Source of the DNA: Falsiruegeria litorea R37
GTDB lineage: Bacteria; Pseudomonadota; Alphaproteobacteria; Rhodobacterales; Rhodobacteraceae
Length of the DNA: 64,000 nt
Assembly: GCF_900172225.1 (NCBI RefSeq)
Contig: NZ_FWFO01000001.1
Coordinates: 1,984,001 to 2,048,000 of the forward strand
Reading direction: 5' to 3'
Numbering within the stretch: the stretch's first letter is position 1; each line of letters starts with the position of its first letter. The notes beneath the pieces were generated by a model. The model saw only the letters and a program-made list of their open reading frames with translations. It ran no database searches and was not told where the DNA came from. The position numbers and the translations under genes were made by a program. Of the stretch, positions 1 through 9,675 are shown piece after piece.

Positions 1-2
1 TG

Positions 3-584
3 TTCGAGCCGTTTTATACCACTAAACGCACCGGCGAAGGGACGGGCCTGGGGCTTTCGACGGCTTATGGAATTATCAAGCAAACGGGTGGATACATTTT
101 TGTCGACAGTGTCGAGGGGAAGGGAACGGAGTTCATAATATACTTCCCTGTCCACGCTGATCTGCCTCACGCAGATGTTTCGAGCACGGATGAGCAAGCC
201 CCGGTTCAAGTACGCCATGGAGAAGGCGTGGTGCTGCTGGTAGAAGACGAGGCACCGGTCCGAGCCTTTGCCTCACGCGCGCTTCGGCTGCGAGGCTATA
301 CTGTGTTGGAGGCGGAGTCGGCCGAAGATGCTTTGAAAACCTTGCAAGATCCAGAACTGTCCGTGGACGTATTTGTGACCGATGTTGTCATGCCCGGCCT
401 GGACGGGCCCACTTGGGTCCGCGAGGCGCTTAAGGAAAGACCGCAAGTCCGCGTGGTCTTTGTATCGGGGTACGCCGAAGGTGCGTTCGGTGACGCTGAA
501 CCGGATATCCCGAATTCAGTCTTCTTGCCCAAACCCTTTTCTCTGAACCAACTGACCGAAACAGTGCATCAGCAGCTGGCTTGA
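3..584 (+). CDS. cckA: Cell-cycle hybrid histidine kinase CckA, C-terminal part (5' end outside window)
   Basis: The reading frame is open from the first base, so the N-terminus lies upstream. The visible part starts in the ATP-binding domain with FEPFYTTK and the G2 box [14 protein letters not shown], and continues into a receiver domain with the acidic pair ED, a phosphoacceptor Asp in VTDVVMPG and Lys in LPKPFS. This kinase end plus receiver, with wording such as FVSGYAE, matches CckA of Alphaproteobacteria. CckA is a membrane kinase-phosphatase that feeds the ChpT-CtrA phosphorelay, and in Rhodobacter capsulatus it also influences gene transfer agent release. Another hybrid kinase with the same ending cannot be fully excluded without the PAS and DHp regions. 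Confidence 0.85.
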   Translation, partial: FEPFYTTKRTGEGTGLGLSTAYGIIKQTGGYIFVDSVEGKGTEFIIYFPVHADLPHADVSSTDEQAPVQVRHGEGVVLLVEDEAPVRAFASRALRLRGYTVLEAESAEDALKTLQDPELSVDVFVTDVVMPGLDGPTWVREALKERPQVRVVFVSGYAEGAFGDAEPDIPNSVFLPKPFSLNQLTETVHQQLA

Positions 585-606
585 TCCGAAACACCCCGTC
601 CGATCC

Positions 607-1200
607 CTATTGCGCGGCGGCATGCAGTTCGAATTCGTCAGCCAGTTTGCGCTCGAGCTTGTCTTTTGTGTTTGATGACAGTGACAGTTTCATTTCAGGT
701 GAGGCGTTTTCCCGGGAAAGTTTCAGCTCAATGTCGAGGCGTTTTTCGAGGAACTCATTCAAGGCAGGCTGGTTTTCGTATTTGAACAGATGCGTGATAC
801 CAGTGCCGTTGGGCCGCGTTTCCAGAAACTTGAGTTGGCTGCCTACGTTTGCGTACGATGGGCGGTCGCCCCGAAGGTAGGCATCGACAAAAGCGTCAAA
901 ACTGACGTCATGGGTAGAGTTCTGGTGTCCCTCCATGCCGGGGCGACGCCGGTACCGGTACCAGCTGCCCAGCCAACTGAGAGGATGGCGAATGACGGCC
1001 ATCGTCTCCATCTCGACGCCGCAAACTCTGTCAAACATGGGCCGAAAGAAGCGATTGTAGCGATAGACTGGTGCGTGCTTCAGTTCGGGGGGATTCGCGA
1101 TTACCATGTCGGCTCGTGTCCGCAAGGCTGATTGATACGCGGTCGTGCCAGTTTTGGGGACCGCCAGAAAAGCCAGCCTTTCTTTGTAAAAAACAAGCAT
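607..1200 (-). CDS. Sulfotransferase-family protein
   Basis: A 197-residue protein convergent with cckA, with 22 bases between the stops. Near the N-terminus VPKTGTTAY resembles the 5'-phosphosulfate-binding loop (PKSGTT) of PAPS-dependent sulfotransferases, and VIRHPLSWLGSWY resembles the 3'-phosphate-binding strand and helix (RxPxxxxxS). I chose the ATG at 1200 because it directly precedes the conserved start and has AAGGGG upstream; longer in-frame starts run into recA. The acceptor substrate is unknown. It is shorter than many sulfotransferases of this class, so it may be a minimal domain. The family call is likely and the exact role is open. Confidence 0.7.
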   Translation of the reverse strand: MLVFYKERLAFLAVPKTGTTAYQSALRTRADMVIANPPELKHAPVYRYNRFFRPMFDRVCGVEMETMAVIRHPLSWLGSWYRYRRRPGMEGHQNSTHDVSFDAFVDAYLRGDRPSYANVGSQLKFLETRPNGTGITHLFKYENQPALNEFLEKRLDIELKLSRENASPEMKLSLSSNTKDKLERKLADEFELHAAAQ

Positions 1201-1322
1201 TTGCAAGACGCCCCTTACTTCAGTTTCACTGCAAAAATGCCGTAAACCTGCTGTTAACACAATTCCGAAAGAGTGAGACCAGAAAGATTTTAATTGAAAT
1301 GTTCTACTTTTGATCTCATAAG

Positions 1323-1337
1323 GAACAAGAGTAGAAC
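1323..1337 (+). promoter_or_regulatory. LexA (SOS) box of recA
   Basis: GAAC, seven bases, GAAC at 1323-1337 matches the direct-repeat SOS box of Alphaproteobacteria (GTTC/GAAC-N7-GTTC/GAAC). It lies 56 bases before the recA start codon. A weaker relative, GTTC-N7-GATC, begins 22 bases further upstream at 1301-1315. LexA repression with induction by DNA damage is the expected control. Confidence 0.85.
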
Positions 1338-1393
1338 AAAGCAGTGATTGCCGCCTGCGGCAGGCTATGACAATAAGGAAGGCGAACGAGACA

Positions 1394-2464
1394 ATGGCGG
1401 ATCTTCTGACAATGAGCAGCAAGCAGAACGCGGATAAGCAAAAGGCGCTGGACAGCGCCCTGGCTCAGATCGAACGACAGTTCGGCAAAGGGTCGATCAT
1501 GAAACTGGGTGATGGCAACGCGATCCAGGAAATCGAGGCGAGCTCGACCGGATCGCTTGGCCTGGACATCGCGCTTGGCATTGGCGGCCTGCCGATGGGC
1601 CGGATTGTTGAAATCTACGGCCCCGAAAGTTCGGGCAAGACAACGCTGACGCTGCATTGTGTGGCCGAGCAGCAGAAACGCGGCGGTGTCTGTGCCTTTG
1701 TCGACGCCGAGCATGCGCTTGACCCGCAGTATGCCCGTAAACTGGGCGTTGATTTGGATGAGCTGCTGATTTCGCAGCCCGACACTGGTGAACAGGCGTT
1801 GGAGATTACGGATACTCTGGTGCGATCCGGCGCGGTGAACATGGTCATCGTCGACTCGGTGGCGGCGCTGACGCCCAAGTCCGAGCTTGAAGGCGACATG
1901 GGCGACAGCAGTGTAGGCGTGCAGGCCCGTCTGATGAGCCAGGCCATGCGTAAACTGACCGGTTCGATCAGTCGTTCGAATTGTATGGTGATTTTCATCA
2001 ACCAGATCCGAATGAAAATCGGCGTCATGTTCGGTTCGCCTGAAACCACTACGGGTGGCAACGCGCTAAAATTCTACAGCTCGGTGCGTCTGGACATTCG
2101 CCGCATCGGTCAGATCAAGGATCGTGACGAAGTTGTCGGCAACGCCACCCGCGTCAAAGTGGTCAAGAACAAGGTCGCACCGCCGTTCAAGCAGGTCGAA
2201 TTCGACATCATGTATGGCGAAGGCATCTCGAAAATGGGTGAGCTGCTGGATCTTGGCGTTAAGGCCGGTGTGGTTGCCAAGTCCGGGTCGTGGTTCAGCT
2301 ATGGTGATGAACGGATTGGCCAAGGTCGTGAAAACGCCAAGCAATTCTTGCGCGACAATTCCCGCGTCGCGCTTGAGATCGAGGACAAGATCCGCGCCGC
2401 CCATGGGCTGGAATTCGACATGCCGCCGGGTGAAGCGGCGGATGACGACATCCTCGAGGCGTAA
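1394..2464 (+). CDS. recA: Recombinase RecA
   Basis: The 356-residue product has the RecA core: a Walker A loop GPESSGKT near residues 76-83, the Walker B region ending VIVDSVAAL, and loop L2 around [18 protein letters not shown]. It forms filaments on single-stranded DNA, drives homologous recombination and stimulates LexA self-cleavage. I chose the ATG at 1394 (MADLL...) rather than the in-frame start at 1367, because homologues begin there and AAGGAAGG lies before it. The C-terminus is acidic (EAADDD), as in other RecA proteins. A consensus SOS box lies upstream and a hairpin terminator downstream. Confidence 0.98.
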   Translation: MADLLTMSSKQNADKQKALDSALAQIERQFGKGSIMKLGDGNAIQEIEASSTGSLGLDIALGIGGLPMGRIVEIYGPESSGKTTLTLHCVAEQQKRGGVCAFVDAEHALDPQYARKLGVDLDELLISQPDTGEQALEITDTLVRSGAVNMVIVDSVAALTPKSELEGDMGDSSVGVQARLMSQAMRKLTGSISRSNCMVIFINQIRMKIGVMFGSPETTTGGNALKFYSSVRLDIRRIGQIKDRDEVVGNATRVKVVKNKVAPPFKQVEFDIMYGEGISKMGELLDLGVKAGVVAKSGSWFSYGDERIGQGRENAKQFLRDNSRVALEIEDKIRAAHGLEFDMPPGEAADDDILEA

Positions 2465-2530
2465 CCGGACACGGGCGGGAACCCTAATAATCCCCCCGGT
2501 ATTCGCCAGAGCGCTTAGAACAGGTAGAGC

Positions 2531-2560
2531 AAGGCGGCTCTTGGGCCGTCTTGTTTCGTT
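2531..2560 (+). terminator. Intrinsic terminator after recA
   Basis: AAGGCGGC and GCCGTCTT (2531-2552) form an 8-pair stem, with one G-U pair and a 6-base loop, followed by a T-rich run GTTTCGTT. It lies 67 bases after the recA stop. Confidence 0.7.
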
Positions 2561-2643
2561 TGCGGCATCGCGGCCTGTGGACAGTCGCAAACCGTGGCGA
2601 TACACCTGCACGGAACCACTTTCCCCTGTGCCGAGAGACGCTG

Positions 2644-5316
2644 ATGGCCACGCTGAACGATATCCGATCGACTTTTCTGAACTACTTTGCCAAGCAAGGG
2701 CACGAGGTTGTCGCCTCGAGCCCGCTGGTGCCGCGCAACGATCCGACGCTGATGTTTGCGAACTCGGGCATGGTGCAGTTCAAGAACCTGTTTACCGGTC
2801 TGGAAAACCGCGACTACAAACGTGCCACCACCTCGCAGAAATGCGTGCGCGCTGGCGGCAAGCACAATGACCTCGACAATGTGGGTTACACCGCGCGTCA
2901 CCACACGTTTTTCGAGATGCTCGGCAACTTTTCGTTCGGGGACTATTTCAAGCATGAGGCGATCCCTTTTGCCTGGGAACTGATCACCAAGGATTTCGAG
3001 ATCGATAAATCGCGCCTGCTGACCACGGTGTATCACACCGATGACGAGGCGTTCGAGATCTGGAAAAAGGTTGGCGTGCCCGAGGATCGGATTATCCGTA
3101 TCGAGACGTCCGACAACTTTTGGCAGATGGGCCCAACCGGCCCGTGCGGTCCGTGTACCGAGATTTTCTATGACCACGGCGATCACATCTGGGGGGGGCC
3201 TCCGGGCTCGCCCGAGGAAGACGGCGACCGGTTCATCGAGATCTGGAACATCGTATTCATGCAGAACGAGCAGTTCGAAGATGGCTCGATGGTGCCGCTC
3301 GACATGCAGTCGATTGATACCGGCATGGGACTGGAGCGCATCGGTGCGTTGCTACAGGGCAGCCACGACAACTATGACACCGATCTGTTCAAGGCACTCA
3401 TCGAGGCCAGTGCAGATGCCACCAGCGTTGATCCCTATGGCGACAAGAACGTGCATCACCGCGTGATCGCCGATCACCTGCGGTCAACCTCGTTCCTGAT
3501 TGCCGATGGGGTGATGCCGTCGAACGACGGTCGCGGTTATGTTCTGCGCCGGATCATGCGTCGCGCGATGCGTCACGCGCACCTGCTGGGGTCGAAAGAT
3601 CCCGTCATGCACCGTCTTGTGCCCGCACTGGTGCAACAGATGGGCGCGGCGTACCCCGAGTTGGGGCAGGCACAGGCGCTGATTGAAGAGACGCTGCAGC
3701 TGGAGGAAACCCGGTTCAAGCAGACGCTGGATCGTGGCCTCAAGCTGTTGGACGACGAGTTGGGCAGCCTGGACACTGGCGCGCCGTTGTCGGGCGAAGC
3801 GGCGTTCAAGCTGTATGATACCTATGGGTTTCCTCTGGATCTGACGCAGGATGCGTTGCGTGAAAAGGGCCGGACCGTGGACACCGACGGGTTTGATGCC
3901 GCCATGGCCGAGCAAAAAGCCAAGGCACGTGCTGCATGGTCGGGCTCGGGTGAGGCGGCGGATAATGCTGTCTGGTTTGATGTTCTTGACAGTGCAGATG
4001 CCACCGATTTCTTGGGGTATGACACCGAAAAGGCCGAAGGTCAGGTGATGGCTCTGATCACGGACGGCGCTTTGACCGACAAGATTGCCGAGGGCGGCAG
4101 CGGTTGGGTGGTCGTGAACCAAACGCCATTTTACGGCGAGGCAGGCGGCCAGGTCGGCGACAGCGGCGTGATCCGTCGTCTGGAAAACCGGGATGAGGTT
4201 TCGCTGGTCGAAGACACCAAGAAATTCGCCGATGGCAAGATCTATGCCCATAAGGTCTCCGTTGAACGTGGCGCGATCTCGAAGGGGGACCCCGTAGAAT
4301 TGGAGGTCGATCATACGCGTCGTTCGGCCATCCGCGCCAACCACTCGGCCACGCACCTGCTGCACGAGGCACTGCGCGAGCACCTGGGCGATCACGTGGC
4401 GCAGCGGGGCTCGCTCAATGCCGCCGACCGTCTGCGGTTCGATTTCAGCCATGGCAAGGCGTTGAGCGAAGATCAGATGACTCAGGTGGCGGCTGACGTG
4501 AACAGCTTCATCCGTCAAAATTCGACCGTGGAAACCCGAATCATGACACCGGATGACGCTCGCGCGATTGGTGCTCAGGCGCTCTTTGGAGAGAAGTATG
4601 GCGACGAGGTTCGCGTTGTCTCCATGGGGCAGGCCGAGACAGGCAAGGGTCAGGACGGCACCACCTATTCGATTGAATTATGCGGCGGTACGCATGTCAA
4701 ACAGACTGGTGATATTGGCACGTTTGTGTTGTTGGGGGACAGCGCGTCGTCGGCTGGTGTGCGCCGGATCGAGGCGCTGACAGGCGCGGCGGCGTTTGAG
4801 CATCTGTCGGCGGAAGCAGCTCGTGTGGGAGAGATCAGCGGCATGCTAAAGACCCAACCGTCTGAGACGGTGGACCGGGTCAAGGCGCTGATGGACGAAC
4901 GCAAGGCGCTGCAGAACGAGGTGGCCAGTCTGCGTCGTGAATTGGCGATGGCCGGGGGTGCCGGGCAGGGTGGTGGTGCCGAGGCCCGTGAAGTCAATGG
5001 CGTCAAATTCCTGGCTCAGGCGCTGAGTGGCGTGTCTGGCAAGGACCTGCCTGCGCTGATCGACGAGCACAAGGATCGTCTGGGATCTGGCGCGGTTCTG
5101 CTGATTGCGGATGCCGGTGGCAAGGCCGCTGTGGCGGCGGGCGTGACCAAGGATCTGACAGATACGGTGTCGGCCGTCGATCTGGTCAAGGCTGCTGTGG
5201 TCGAATTGGGCGGTAAGGGGGGTGGTGGCCGCCCCGATATGGCGCAGGGTGGCGGCAAGGATGCATCCAAAGCCGACGCGGCGATCAAGGCGGCTGAGGC
5301 TGTTCTACAGGGTTGA
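2644..5316 (+). CDS. alaS: Alanyl-tRNA synthetase
   Basis: This cytoplasmic enzyme charges tRNA-Ala with alanine. The 890-residue product has the full class II layout: an N-terminal catalytic core (motif around [19 protein letters not shown]), the tRNA-recognition region, the editing domain with zinc ligands HSATH near residue 566 and CGGTH near residue 679, and the C-Ala domain with the Gly-rich [15 protein letters not shown]. The ATG at 2644 ([11 protein letters not shown]) matches the family start; a weak SD, GAGAGA, precedes it. The length is typical. The recA-alaS order is seen in other Rhodobacteraceae (recalled, not checked). Confidence 0.98.
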   Translation: MATLNDIRSTFLNYFAKQGHEVVASSPLVPRNDPTLMFANSGMVQFKNLFTGLENRDYKRATTSQKCVRAGGKHNDLDNVGYTARHHTFFEMLGNFSFGDYFKHEAIPFAWELITKDFEIDKSRLLTTVYHTDDEAFEIWKKVGVPEDRIIRIETSDNFWQMGPTGPCGPCTEIFYDHGDHIWGGPPGSPEEDGDRFIEIWNIVFMQNEQFEDGSMVPLDMQSIDTGMGLERIGALLQGSHDNYDTDLFKALIEASADATSVDPYGDKNVHHRVIADHLRSTSFLIADGVMPSNDGRGYVLRRIMRRAMRHAHLLGSKDPVMHRLVPALVQQMGAAYPELGQAQALIEETLQLEETRFKQTLDRGLKLLDDELGSLDTGAPLSGEAAFKLYDTYGFPLDLTQDALREKGRTVDTDGFDAAMAEQKAKARAAWSGSGEAADNAVWFDVLDSADATDFLGYDTEKAEGQVMALITDGALTDKIAEGGSGWVVVNQTPFYGEAGGQVGDSGVIRRLENRDEVSLVEDTKKFADGKIYAHKVSVERGAISKGDPVELEVDHTRRSAIRANHSATHLLHEALREHLGDHVAQRGSLNAADRLRFDFSHGKALSEDQMTQVAADVNSFIRQNSTVETRIMTPDDARAIGAQALFGEKYGDEVRVVSMGQAETGKGQDGTTYSIELCGGTHVKQTGDIGTFVLLGDSASSAGVRRIEALTGAAAFEHLSAEAARVGEISGMLKTQPSETVDRVKALMDERKALQNEVASLRRELAMAGGAGQGGGAEAREVNGVKFLAQALSGVSGKDLPALIDEHKDRLGSGAVLLIADAGGKAAVAAGVTKDLTDTVSAVDLVKAAVVELGGKGGGGRPDMAQGGGKDASKADAAIKAAEAVLQG

Positions 5317-5341
5317 CCATCTGGTCAAAAATGACTTGGCC

Positions 5342-5371
5342 TTTCCGGCAGATCCCGTAATCTGCCGGAAA
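5342..5371. repeat. Perfect 12-bp inverted repeat between alaS and DUF1330
   Basis: TTTCCGGCAGAT and ATCTGCCGGAAA are separated by 6 bases. The repeat ends about 9 bases before the SD (GAGGAG) of the next gene and has no T-run, so it may be a factor-dependent alaS terminator, a leader hairpin or an operator. Confidence 0.75.
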
Positions 5372-5391
5372 CTTAGTTGAGGAGAACACCC

Positions 5392-5679
5392 ATGCCCGCA
5401 CTCTGGATTGCTCATGTGACCGTCACAGACGCCGACGCCTATGGCAAATATGCCGAACTGGCGGGGCCTGCGATTGCCAAACATGGCGGCAGTTTCATCG
5501 CCCGTGGCGGCCGTTTTGTGCAGCTTGAAGGCAAGGAACGTCCCCGCAACGTTGTGGCCAAATTTCCGAGCGTCGATGCGGCAGTGAATTGTTATCACTC
5601 GCCCGAGTATCAAGAGGCGCTTAGCCATGCGCGGGATGCGTCGGAACGCGAGTTGATGGTTGTCGAAACATCAGAGTAG
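5392..5679 (+). CDS. DUF1330 family protein
   Basis: A 95-residue protein of the dimeric alpha/beta-barrel (ferredoxin-like) DUF1330 family. Typical features are an N-terminal beta strand with ALWIAHVTV, the DADAYGKYAELA helix, GGSFIARGG and a C-terminal YHSPEYQEALSHA segment. No catalytic function is established for the family, which resembles YciI and antibiotic-biosynthesis monooxygenase folds. The ATG at 5392 has a good SD (GGAGAA). The gene is flanked by a perfect inverted repeat upstream and an intrinsic terminator downstream, so it is probably transcribed alone or by read-through from alaS. Confidence 0.85.
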   Translation: MPALWIAHVTVTDADAYGKYAELAGPAIAKHGGSFIARGGRFVQLEGKERPRNVVAKFPSVDAAVNCYHSPEYQEALSHARDASERELMVVETSE

Positions 5680-5701
5680 ACTTGCGCGTAAATCCTGCAA
5701 G

Positions 5702-5735
5702 ACCCGCCCAGTTCCGCTGCGGCGGGTTTTCTTTT
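5702..5735 (+). terminator. Intrinsic terminator after DUF1330 gene
   Basis: ACCCGCC and GGCGGGT (5702-5727) form a stem that is followed directly by TTTCTTTT. Confidence 0.85.
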
Positions 5736-5802
5736 GTCGGGGTTGGATGGGCGGCAAAAGCGCGATAAGGACAGATCAGCCAATGCCAAGGGGGTTCGGA
5801 TC

Positions 5803-6648
5803 GTGAAGAAAAGAAAATTTCCAAAGATCAATGCGTTGCTGGACCCATTGGACGTCAAGCTGATTGATCGAGCGGACGAGATTGCCGAGACCGAACGACT
5901 GGTTGCGTTTGAGCGGCGCGGTGGCTTGGAAAAGCCCGCGTATGCGTTGAGCCCAGGTATGGAGGGTTTTGATATCTCGGGATTGGTGCGCGAATACGAG
6001 ACGCACAAAGACGCGCTCGCTGCTTTGCACGATCCTGCCCAAAACAAGACCGGATACCGATCGAACAACGGCTATTACGACACGCCAGATGCCGAGGCGT
6101 TGTATCTGATGGTACGTCGCTATCAGCCTAGGCATGTGATCGAGGTCGGTTGCGGAAATTCCACACGCATTACACGACAGGCGGTGATTGATGGCGGTCT
6201 GAACACCAAGATCACGGCCATTGATCCATTTCCGCGTGCTGATATTGCTCATGTTATAAATGCATTCGAACAAAAGCGATTGGAGGATGTCGACCCCGCG
6301 CTGTTTGACACCTTGGGCCCTGGCGACATCCTGTTCATTGACAGCAGCCATCAGGTCCGGATGAGCAATGATGTGGCGCATTTGTTCTGTCGGATCATCC
6401 CCCGCCTGGCGCCGGGTGTTGTGATCCATGTGCATGATGTCTTTCTGCCCTATGAATACCCAAAACGGTTCTTCTACGACTGCCCTTCGTGGGCTGAACA
6501 GTATGTGTTGCACACATTGATCCAGACGAGCGGCTACCAACTTCTGTGGCCTGGATATTATCTGCAACAGGATCGACCGGACGCTGTGAAGGCGCTGCCG
6601 TTCTTGGCAGGTGGGCGAGCCCAAAGTTTCTGGATCCGCAAGACGTAA
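5803..6648 (+). CDS. Class I SAM-dependent methyltransferase-like protein
   Basis: A 281-residue soluble protein. The glycine-rich SAM loop HVIEVGCGNSTR lies near residues 110-121, followed by an acidic strand end TAIDPFP and the later DILFIDSSH and GVVIHVHDVF strands, a Methyltransf_24-like pattern. I prefer the GTG at 5803, preceded by AAGGGGG, over a TTG start at 5734 that overlaps the upstream terminator tail. The substrate is unknown; proteins of this type are often found near glycan or sulfotransferase genes. Nothing in the neighbours identifies a pathway. Confidence 0.75.
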   Translation: MKKRKFPKINALLDPLDVKLIDRADEIAETERLVAFERRGGLEKPAYALSPGMEGFDISGLVREYETHKDALAALHDPAQNKTGYRSNNGYYDTPDAEALYLMVRRYQPRHVIEVGCGNSTRITRQAVIDGGLNTKITAIDPFPRADIAHVINAFEQKRLEDVDPALFDTLGPGDILFIDSSHQVRMSNDVAHLFCRIIPRLAPGVVIHVHDVFLPYEYPKRFFYDCPSWAEQYVLHTLIQTSGYQLLWPGYYLQQDRPDAVKALPFLAGGRAQSFWIRKT

Positions 6649-6749
6649 ATCTGCCGCTTTGCCATAGTCTGGCCGAAATCCGTGGTTAACATGGGCGAAA
6701 CCACATTCGGCCCGGCAAAAGACCGGGTACAGGTAGAGGCAGTTGGGTG

Positions 6750-7217
6750 ATGCAAGTGAAACAGGCAATTTGGGCCGCAACTTTGGTCGTCAGCGGTGCT
6801 TCCGCAGCAGATGCAGGTCCGGATCAAATTTCGATCCTGTTGGGGTCGCATCACATAGGTGCGACTCGTGATTTCGAAGAATTCAATCCCGGTGTCATCG
6901 TGACCTGGAAAGAGTTGTTGTGGAATAACCGTCTGGACGTAGGCGTGGGCGTCTTTCGCAACAGCTATGGTGATGCTTCGGCGGTTGTGACAACCGCTTT
7001 TCCGCTGGTGCGCAATAAGAACTGGGGCTTGGATGTGTTTGCCGCCCTTGCCACGTATCCCGGCGAGGGCGATCAGTTCAGCCATTCTATCGGGGATGTG
7101 GTGCCAATTGCGGGCCTGCAGGCCCGCTATCGCAATGTGTTTGTTCAGGCAATCCCGTCTGGTGGCAGTTCGGTTGATGCCACGCTGACCTATGGGCTTA
7201 CCTTCGCGCTGGAATGA
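6750..7217 (+). CDS. Small secreted protein, probably periplasmic or outer membrane
   Basis: A 155-residue protein with a clear signal peptide (hydrophobic IWAATLVVSGASA, cleavage near AADA). The mature part is rich in alternating hydrophobic and aromatic strands (RLDVGVGVFRNSYG, VTTAFPLVRNKNWGLDVFAAL), which suggests a beta-barrel or beta-sandwich. I do not recognise a named family. The start at ATG 6750 is chosen over the GTG three bases upstream. It ends just before the convergent L,D-transpeptidase gene with only 15 bases between stops, so an envelope role is plausible but is inference. Confidence 0.6.
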   Translation: MQVKQAIWAATLVVSGASAADAGPDQISILLGSHHIGATRDFEEFNPGVIVTWKELLWNNRLDVGVGVFRNSYGDASAVVTTAFPLVRNKNWGLDVFAALATYPGEGDQFSHSIGDVVPIAGLQARYRNVFVQAIPSGGSSVDATLTYGLTFALE

Positions 7218-7232
7218 TCCTGCACGCGCATG

Positions 7233-7826
7233 TCAGGTCAAACGAACCTGCGTTCCGATCTTGACCAAGGCGTAGAGTTCTTCAACGTGTTCGTTGTAAA
7301 GGCCAATACAGCCCGAAGAGCTTTGGCGGCCAATCTTGCGCGTATCGTGGGTGCCGTGCACCAGATACGCCGGCCACGTCAGATACATGGCGCGTGTTCC
7401 AAGCGGATTTCCGACCTCACCACCTTCGATGCGAACCGGAAGAGACGGGTCACGCTCTCGCATGGATGCAGTCGGTGTCCAACTGGGATTCTCGCGCTTG
7501 CGAACCACTTCGGTATAGCCCCGTTTGGTCAGGTCTTCGGACATGGGCACTGATGAAGGATAGAGGCGATAGGTGCCATCTTCGCCCCAGTAATGCACGG
7601 CACGGCTGGTGATATCAGCCAACAGGCAACCGACGCCCAGTTTTTCAAAGTGGTCTTCCCAGCGTTGCTGCGCAAAGGACGAAATGTTGCGCCGCACCGG
7701 GATTTGCGTTTCGATCGGAGGTTCGTTTTGCGGGAATGCATCCTGTGCGCGTAGCAACGCGGGTGTGGACAAGGTGGCTGCAACGCCCAACAGAGCGCTG
7801 CGGCGGGTGATAGTGCTGCCGGACAT
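7233..7826 (-). CDS. L,D-transpeptidase (YkuD domain), Tat-exported
   Basis: A 197-residue periplasmic peptidoglycan-modifying enzyme. The N-terminus ITRRSALLG followed by a hydrophobic stretch and an Ala site is a twin-arginine signal. The C-terminal YkuD domain has the catalytic set: His in LVHGTHD and Cys in SSGCIGLYN, within the usual SxGC pattern. Such enzymes make 3-3 cross-links or attach proteins to peptidoglycan. The ATG at 7826 was chosen over a longer frame because the Tat motif follows it and GAGG lies upstream. The gene is single and convergent with the secreted protein gene. Confidence 0.88.
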   Translation of the reverse strand: MSGSTITRRSALLGVAATLSTPALLRAQDAFPQNEPPIETQIPVRRNISSFAQQRWEDHFEKLGVGCLLADITSRAVHYWGEDGTYRLYPSSVPMSEDLTKRGYTEVVRKRENPSWTPTASMRERDPSLPVRIEGGEVGNPLGTRAMYLTWPAYLVHGTHDTRKIGRQSSSGCIGLYNEHVEELYALVKIGTQVRLT

Positions 7827-8009
7827 GGAAACCTCGGATACCAGATGTTTTCGATAAACTAATGAGGGCCATACTGTATTTCCATAGGCAGGCTCATCAC
7901 AATTTCGCGGGTCGGTACCGCGATTTATGGATGTGGCAAGAAAGCGCTGATTTCTGATGCATCCATTGACCGGGAACAACCAGCCTTTTGGTGGAACCGG
8001 CCAACTTTG

Positions 8010-8050
8010 ACAAATTCAAACAAAACGCCCCGGCCAGATGGCCGGGGCGT
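8010..8050 (-). terminator. Intrinsic terminator after mmsA
   Basis: ACGCCCCGGCC and GGCCGGGGCGT (8025-8050) form a perfect 11-pair stem with a 4-base loop. Read on the minus strand, TTTTGTTTG follows it, so it ends mmsA transcription. Confidence 0.9.
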
Positions 8051-8071
8051 CATAGTTTGGATCAAATCCGG

Positions 8072-9571
8072 TTATTCCATGACAGGGATCGAGAATTCGC
8101 CGCCCTCTTTGATGCCGCTCGGCCAGCGAGCGGTGATCGTCTTCGTACGGGTGTAGAACTTGAACGCATCAGGGCCGTGCTGGTTCAGGTCGCCAAAGGC
8201 CGATTTTTTCCAACCGCCAAAGGTGTGATAGGCCAGCGGAACCGGGATCGGAACGTTCACGCCGACCATGCCGATATTGATGCGGTTGGCAAAGTCACGC
8301 GCGGTGTCGCCGTCGCGGGTGTAGATCGCGGTGCCATTGCCGTATTCGTGGTCCATGGCCAGGCCGATGGCTTCTTCATAGCTCTGCGCACGCACGGTGG
8401 ACAGGACGGGACCAAAGATCTCTTTGCGGTAGATGTCCATATCCGGGGTCACGTTGTCGAACAGATGCGCGCCGACAAAGAAGCCGTCTTCATAGCCTTG
8501 CAGGCTGAAGTCGCGGCCATCGACGACCAGCTTGGCGCCCTGATCAATGCCCGACTGCACCAGGTTCAGGATGTTCTGCTTGGCAGCACCGGTGACGACC
8601 GGGCCGTAGTCCACGTCGTTGCCTGCGGTATAGGGACCAACTTTCAGGGCCTCGACACGCGGGACCAGCTTTTCGATCAGGCGGTCGGCGGTCTCATCGC
8701 CCACCGGAACCGCGACCGAGATCGCCATGCAGCGTTCGCCCGCCGCGCCGTAACCGGCACCGACGAGGGCATCGGCGGCCTGATCCATATCCGCATCGGG
8801 CATGATGATCATGTGGTTTTTGGCGCCGCCGAAGCACTGTACGCGCTTACCCTGGGCACAGCCTGTGCCATAGATGTATTCGGCGATCGGGGTCGAACCA
8901 ACAAAACCAACCGATTGGATGGTGTCGTTGTAGAGGATTGCGTCGACCGCTTCCTTGTCACCATTCACGACCTGCAAGATGCCCTTGGGCAGACCGGCTT
9001 CTTCCATCAGTTCCGCCAGCATCAACGGCACGGACGGGTCACGCTCGGACGGCTTCAGGATGAAGGCGTTGCCGCAAGCGATCGCGGGGGCAAACATCCA
9101 CATCGGGATCATGGCGGGGAAGTTGAACGGGGTGATGCCTGCGGTGACACCCAGGGCCTGGCGCATGGAATACATGTCGATGCCGGGGCCGGCGCTGTCG
9201 GTGAACTCACCCTTCAACATCTGGGGCGCGCCGATGCAGTATTCGACAACTTCCAAACCGCGCTGCACGTCACCGGCGGCGTCGGGCAGGGTTTTGCCGT
9301 GCTCGCGGCTCAGGGCCTCGGCCAGCTTGTCCATGTCGCGGTTCAACAGCGCCACGAACTTCATCATCACACGCGCGCGGCGCTGTGGGTTGGTCGCGGC
9401 CCATGCGGGTTGTGCGGCGGCGGCGATCTCGACCGCCTGTTCCATCTCGGCGGTGCTGGCAAGCGGGCATTTTGCCTGCACTTCGCCGGTTGCCGGGTTG
9501 TACACGTCAGCAAAGCGACCCGAGGTGCCTTTGACATGTTCGCCGTTGATGTAATGCGTCAGTTCCTGCAT
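8072..9571 (-). CDS. mmsA: Methylmalonate-semialdehyde dehydrogenase (CoA-acylating)
   Basis: The 499-residue product oxidises methylmalonate semialdehyde or malonate semialdehyde to propionyl-CoA or acetyl-CoA in valine, inositol and beta-alanine breakdown. ALDH features are the NAD-binding core, FGGAKNHMIIMPDAD, the catalytic Cys in GERCMAIS near residue 283, and EIFGPVLS. The Cys environment lacking the usual catalytic Glu is typical of CoA-dependent MmsA. The start at 9571 has a strong SD (GGAGGAG). A LysR regulator is divergently transcribed 104 bases away, and a strong terminator follows. Confidence 0.93.
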   Translation of the reverse strand: MQELTHYINGEHVKGTSGRFADVYNPATGEVQAKCPLASTAEMEQAVEIAAAAQPAWAATNPQRRARVMMKFVALLNRDMDKLAEALSREHGKTLPDAAGDVQRGLEVVEYCIGAPQMLKGEFTDSAGPGIDMYSMRQALGVTAGITPFNFPAMIPMWMFAPAIACGNAFILKPSERDPSVPLMLAELMEEAGLPKGILQVVNGDKEAVDAILYNDTIQSVGFVGSTPIAEYIYGTGCAQGKRVQCFGGAKNHMIIMPDADMDQAADALVGAGYGAAGERCMAISVAVPVGDETADRLIEKLVPRVEALKVGPYTAGNDVDYGPVVTGAAKQNILNLVQSGIDQGAKLVVDGRDFSLQGYEDGFFVGAHLFDNVTPDMDIYRKEIFGPVLSTVRAQSYEEAIGLAMDHEYGNGTAIYTRDGDTARDFANRINIGMVGVNVPIPVPLAYHTFGGWKKSAFGDLNQHGPDAFKFYTRTKTITARWPSGIKEGGEFSIPVME

Positions 9572-9647
9572 TGGATGTCTCCTCCGGGAAATTTGCGCAC
9601 AGGATAGGCTTGCAAATTTCAATCGAACAGGGGCAAGATTTCAAAAA

Positions 9648-9661
9648 GGTTTTGCAAAACC
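9648..9661. promoter_or_regulatory. 14-bp perfect palindrome in the mmsA-lysR intergenic region
   Basis: GGTTTTGCAAAACC is a perfect palindrome 14 bases before the lysR ATG. A second TTGCAAA occurs 42 bases away at 9610-9616, on the mmsA side. Together they look like sites for the divergent LysR protein acting on mmsA and on itself. Confidence 0.5.
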
Positions 9662-9675
9662 GCAAGAGGGGCAGA

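Noticed and set aside
607-1422. Longer N-terminus for the sulfotransferase-like gene, reaching into recA
   Set aside because: The added 74 residues overlap the recA promoter, SOS box and start, and match no family; the start at 1200 is better.
7988-9607. 539-codon open frame on the plus strand opposite mmsA
   Set aside because: The minus-strand mmsA has all the aldehyde dehydrogenase motifs and a strong SD. The opposite frame is low-complexity His/Asp/Gly-rich shadow.
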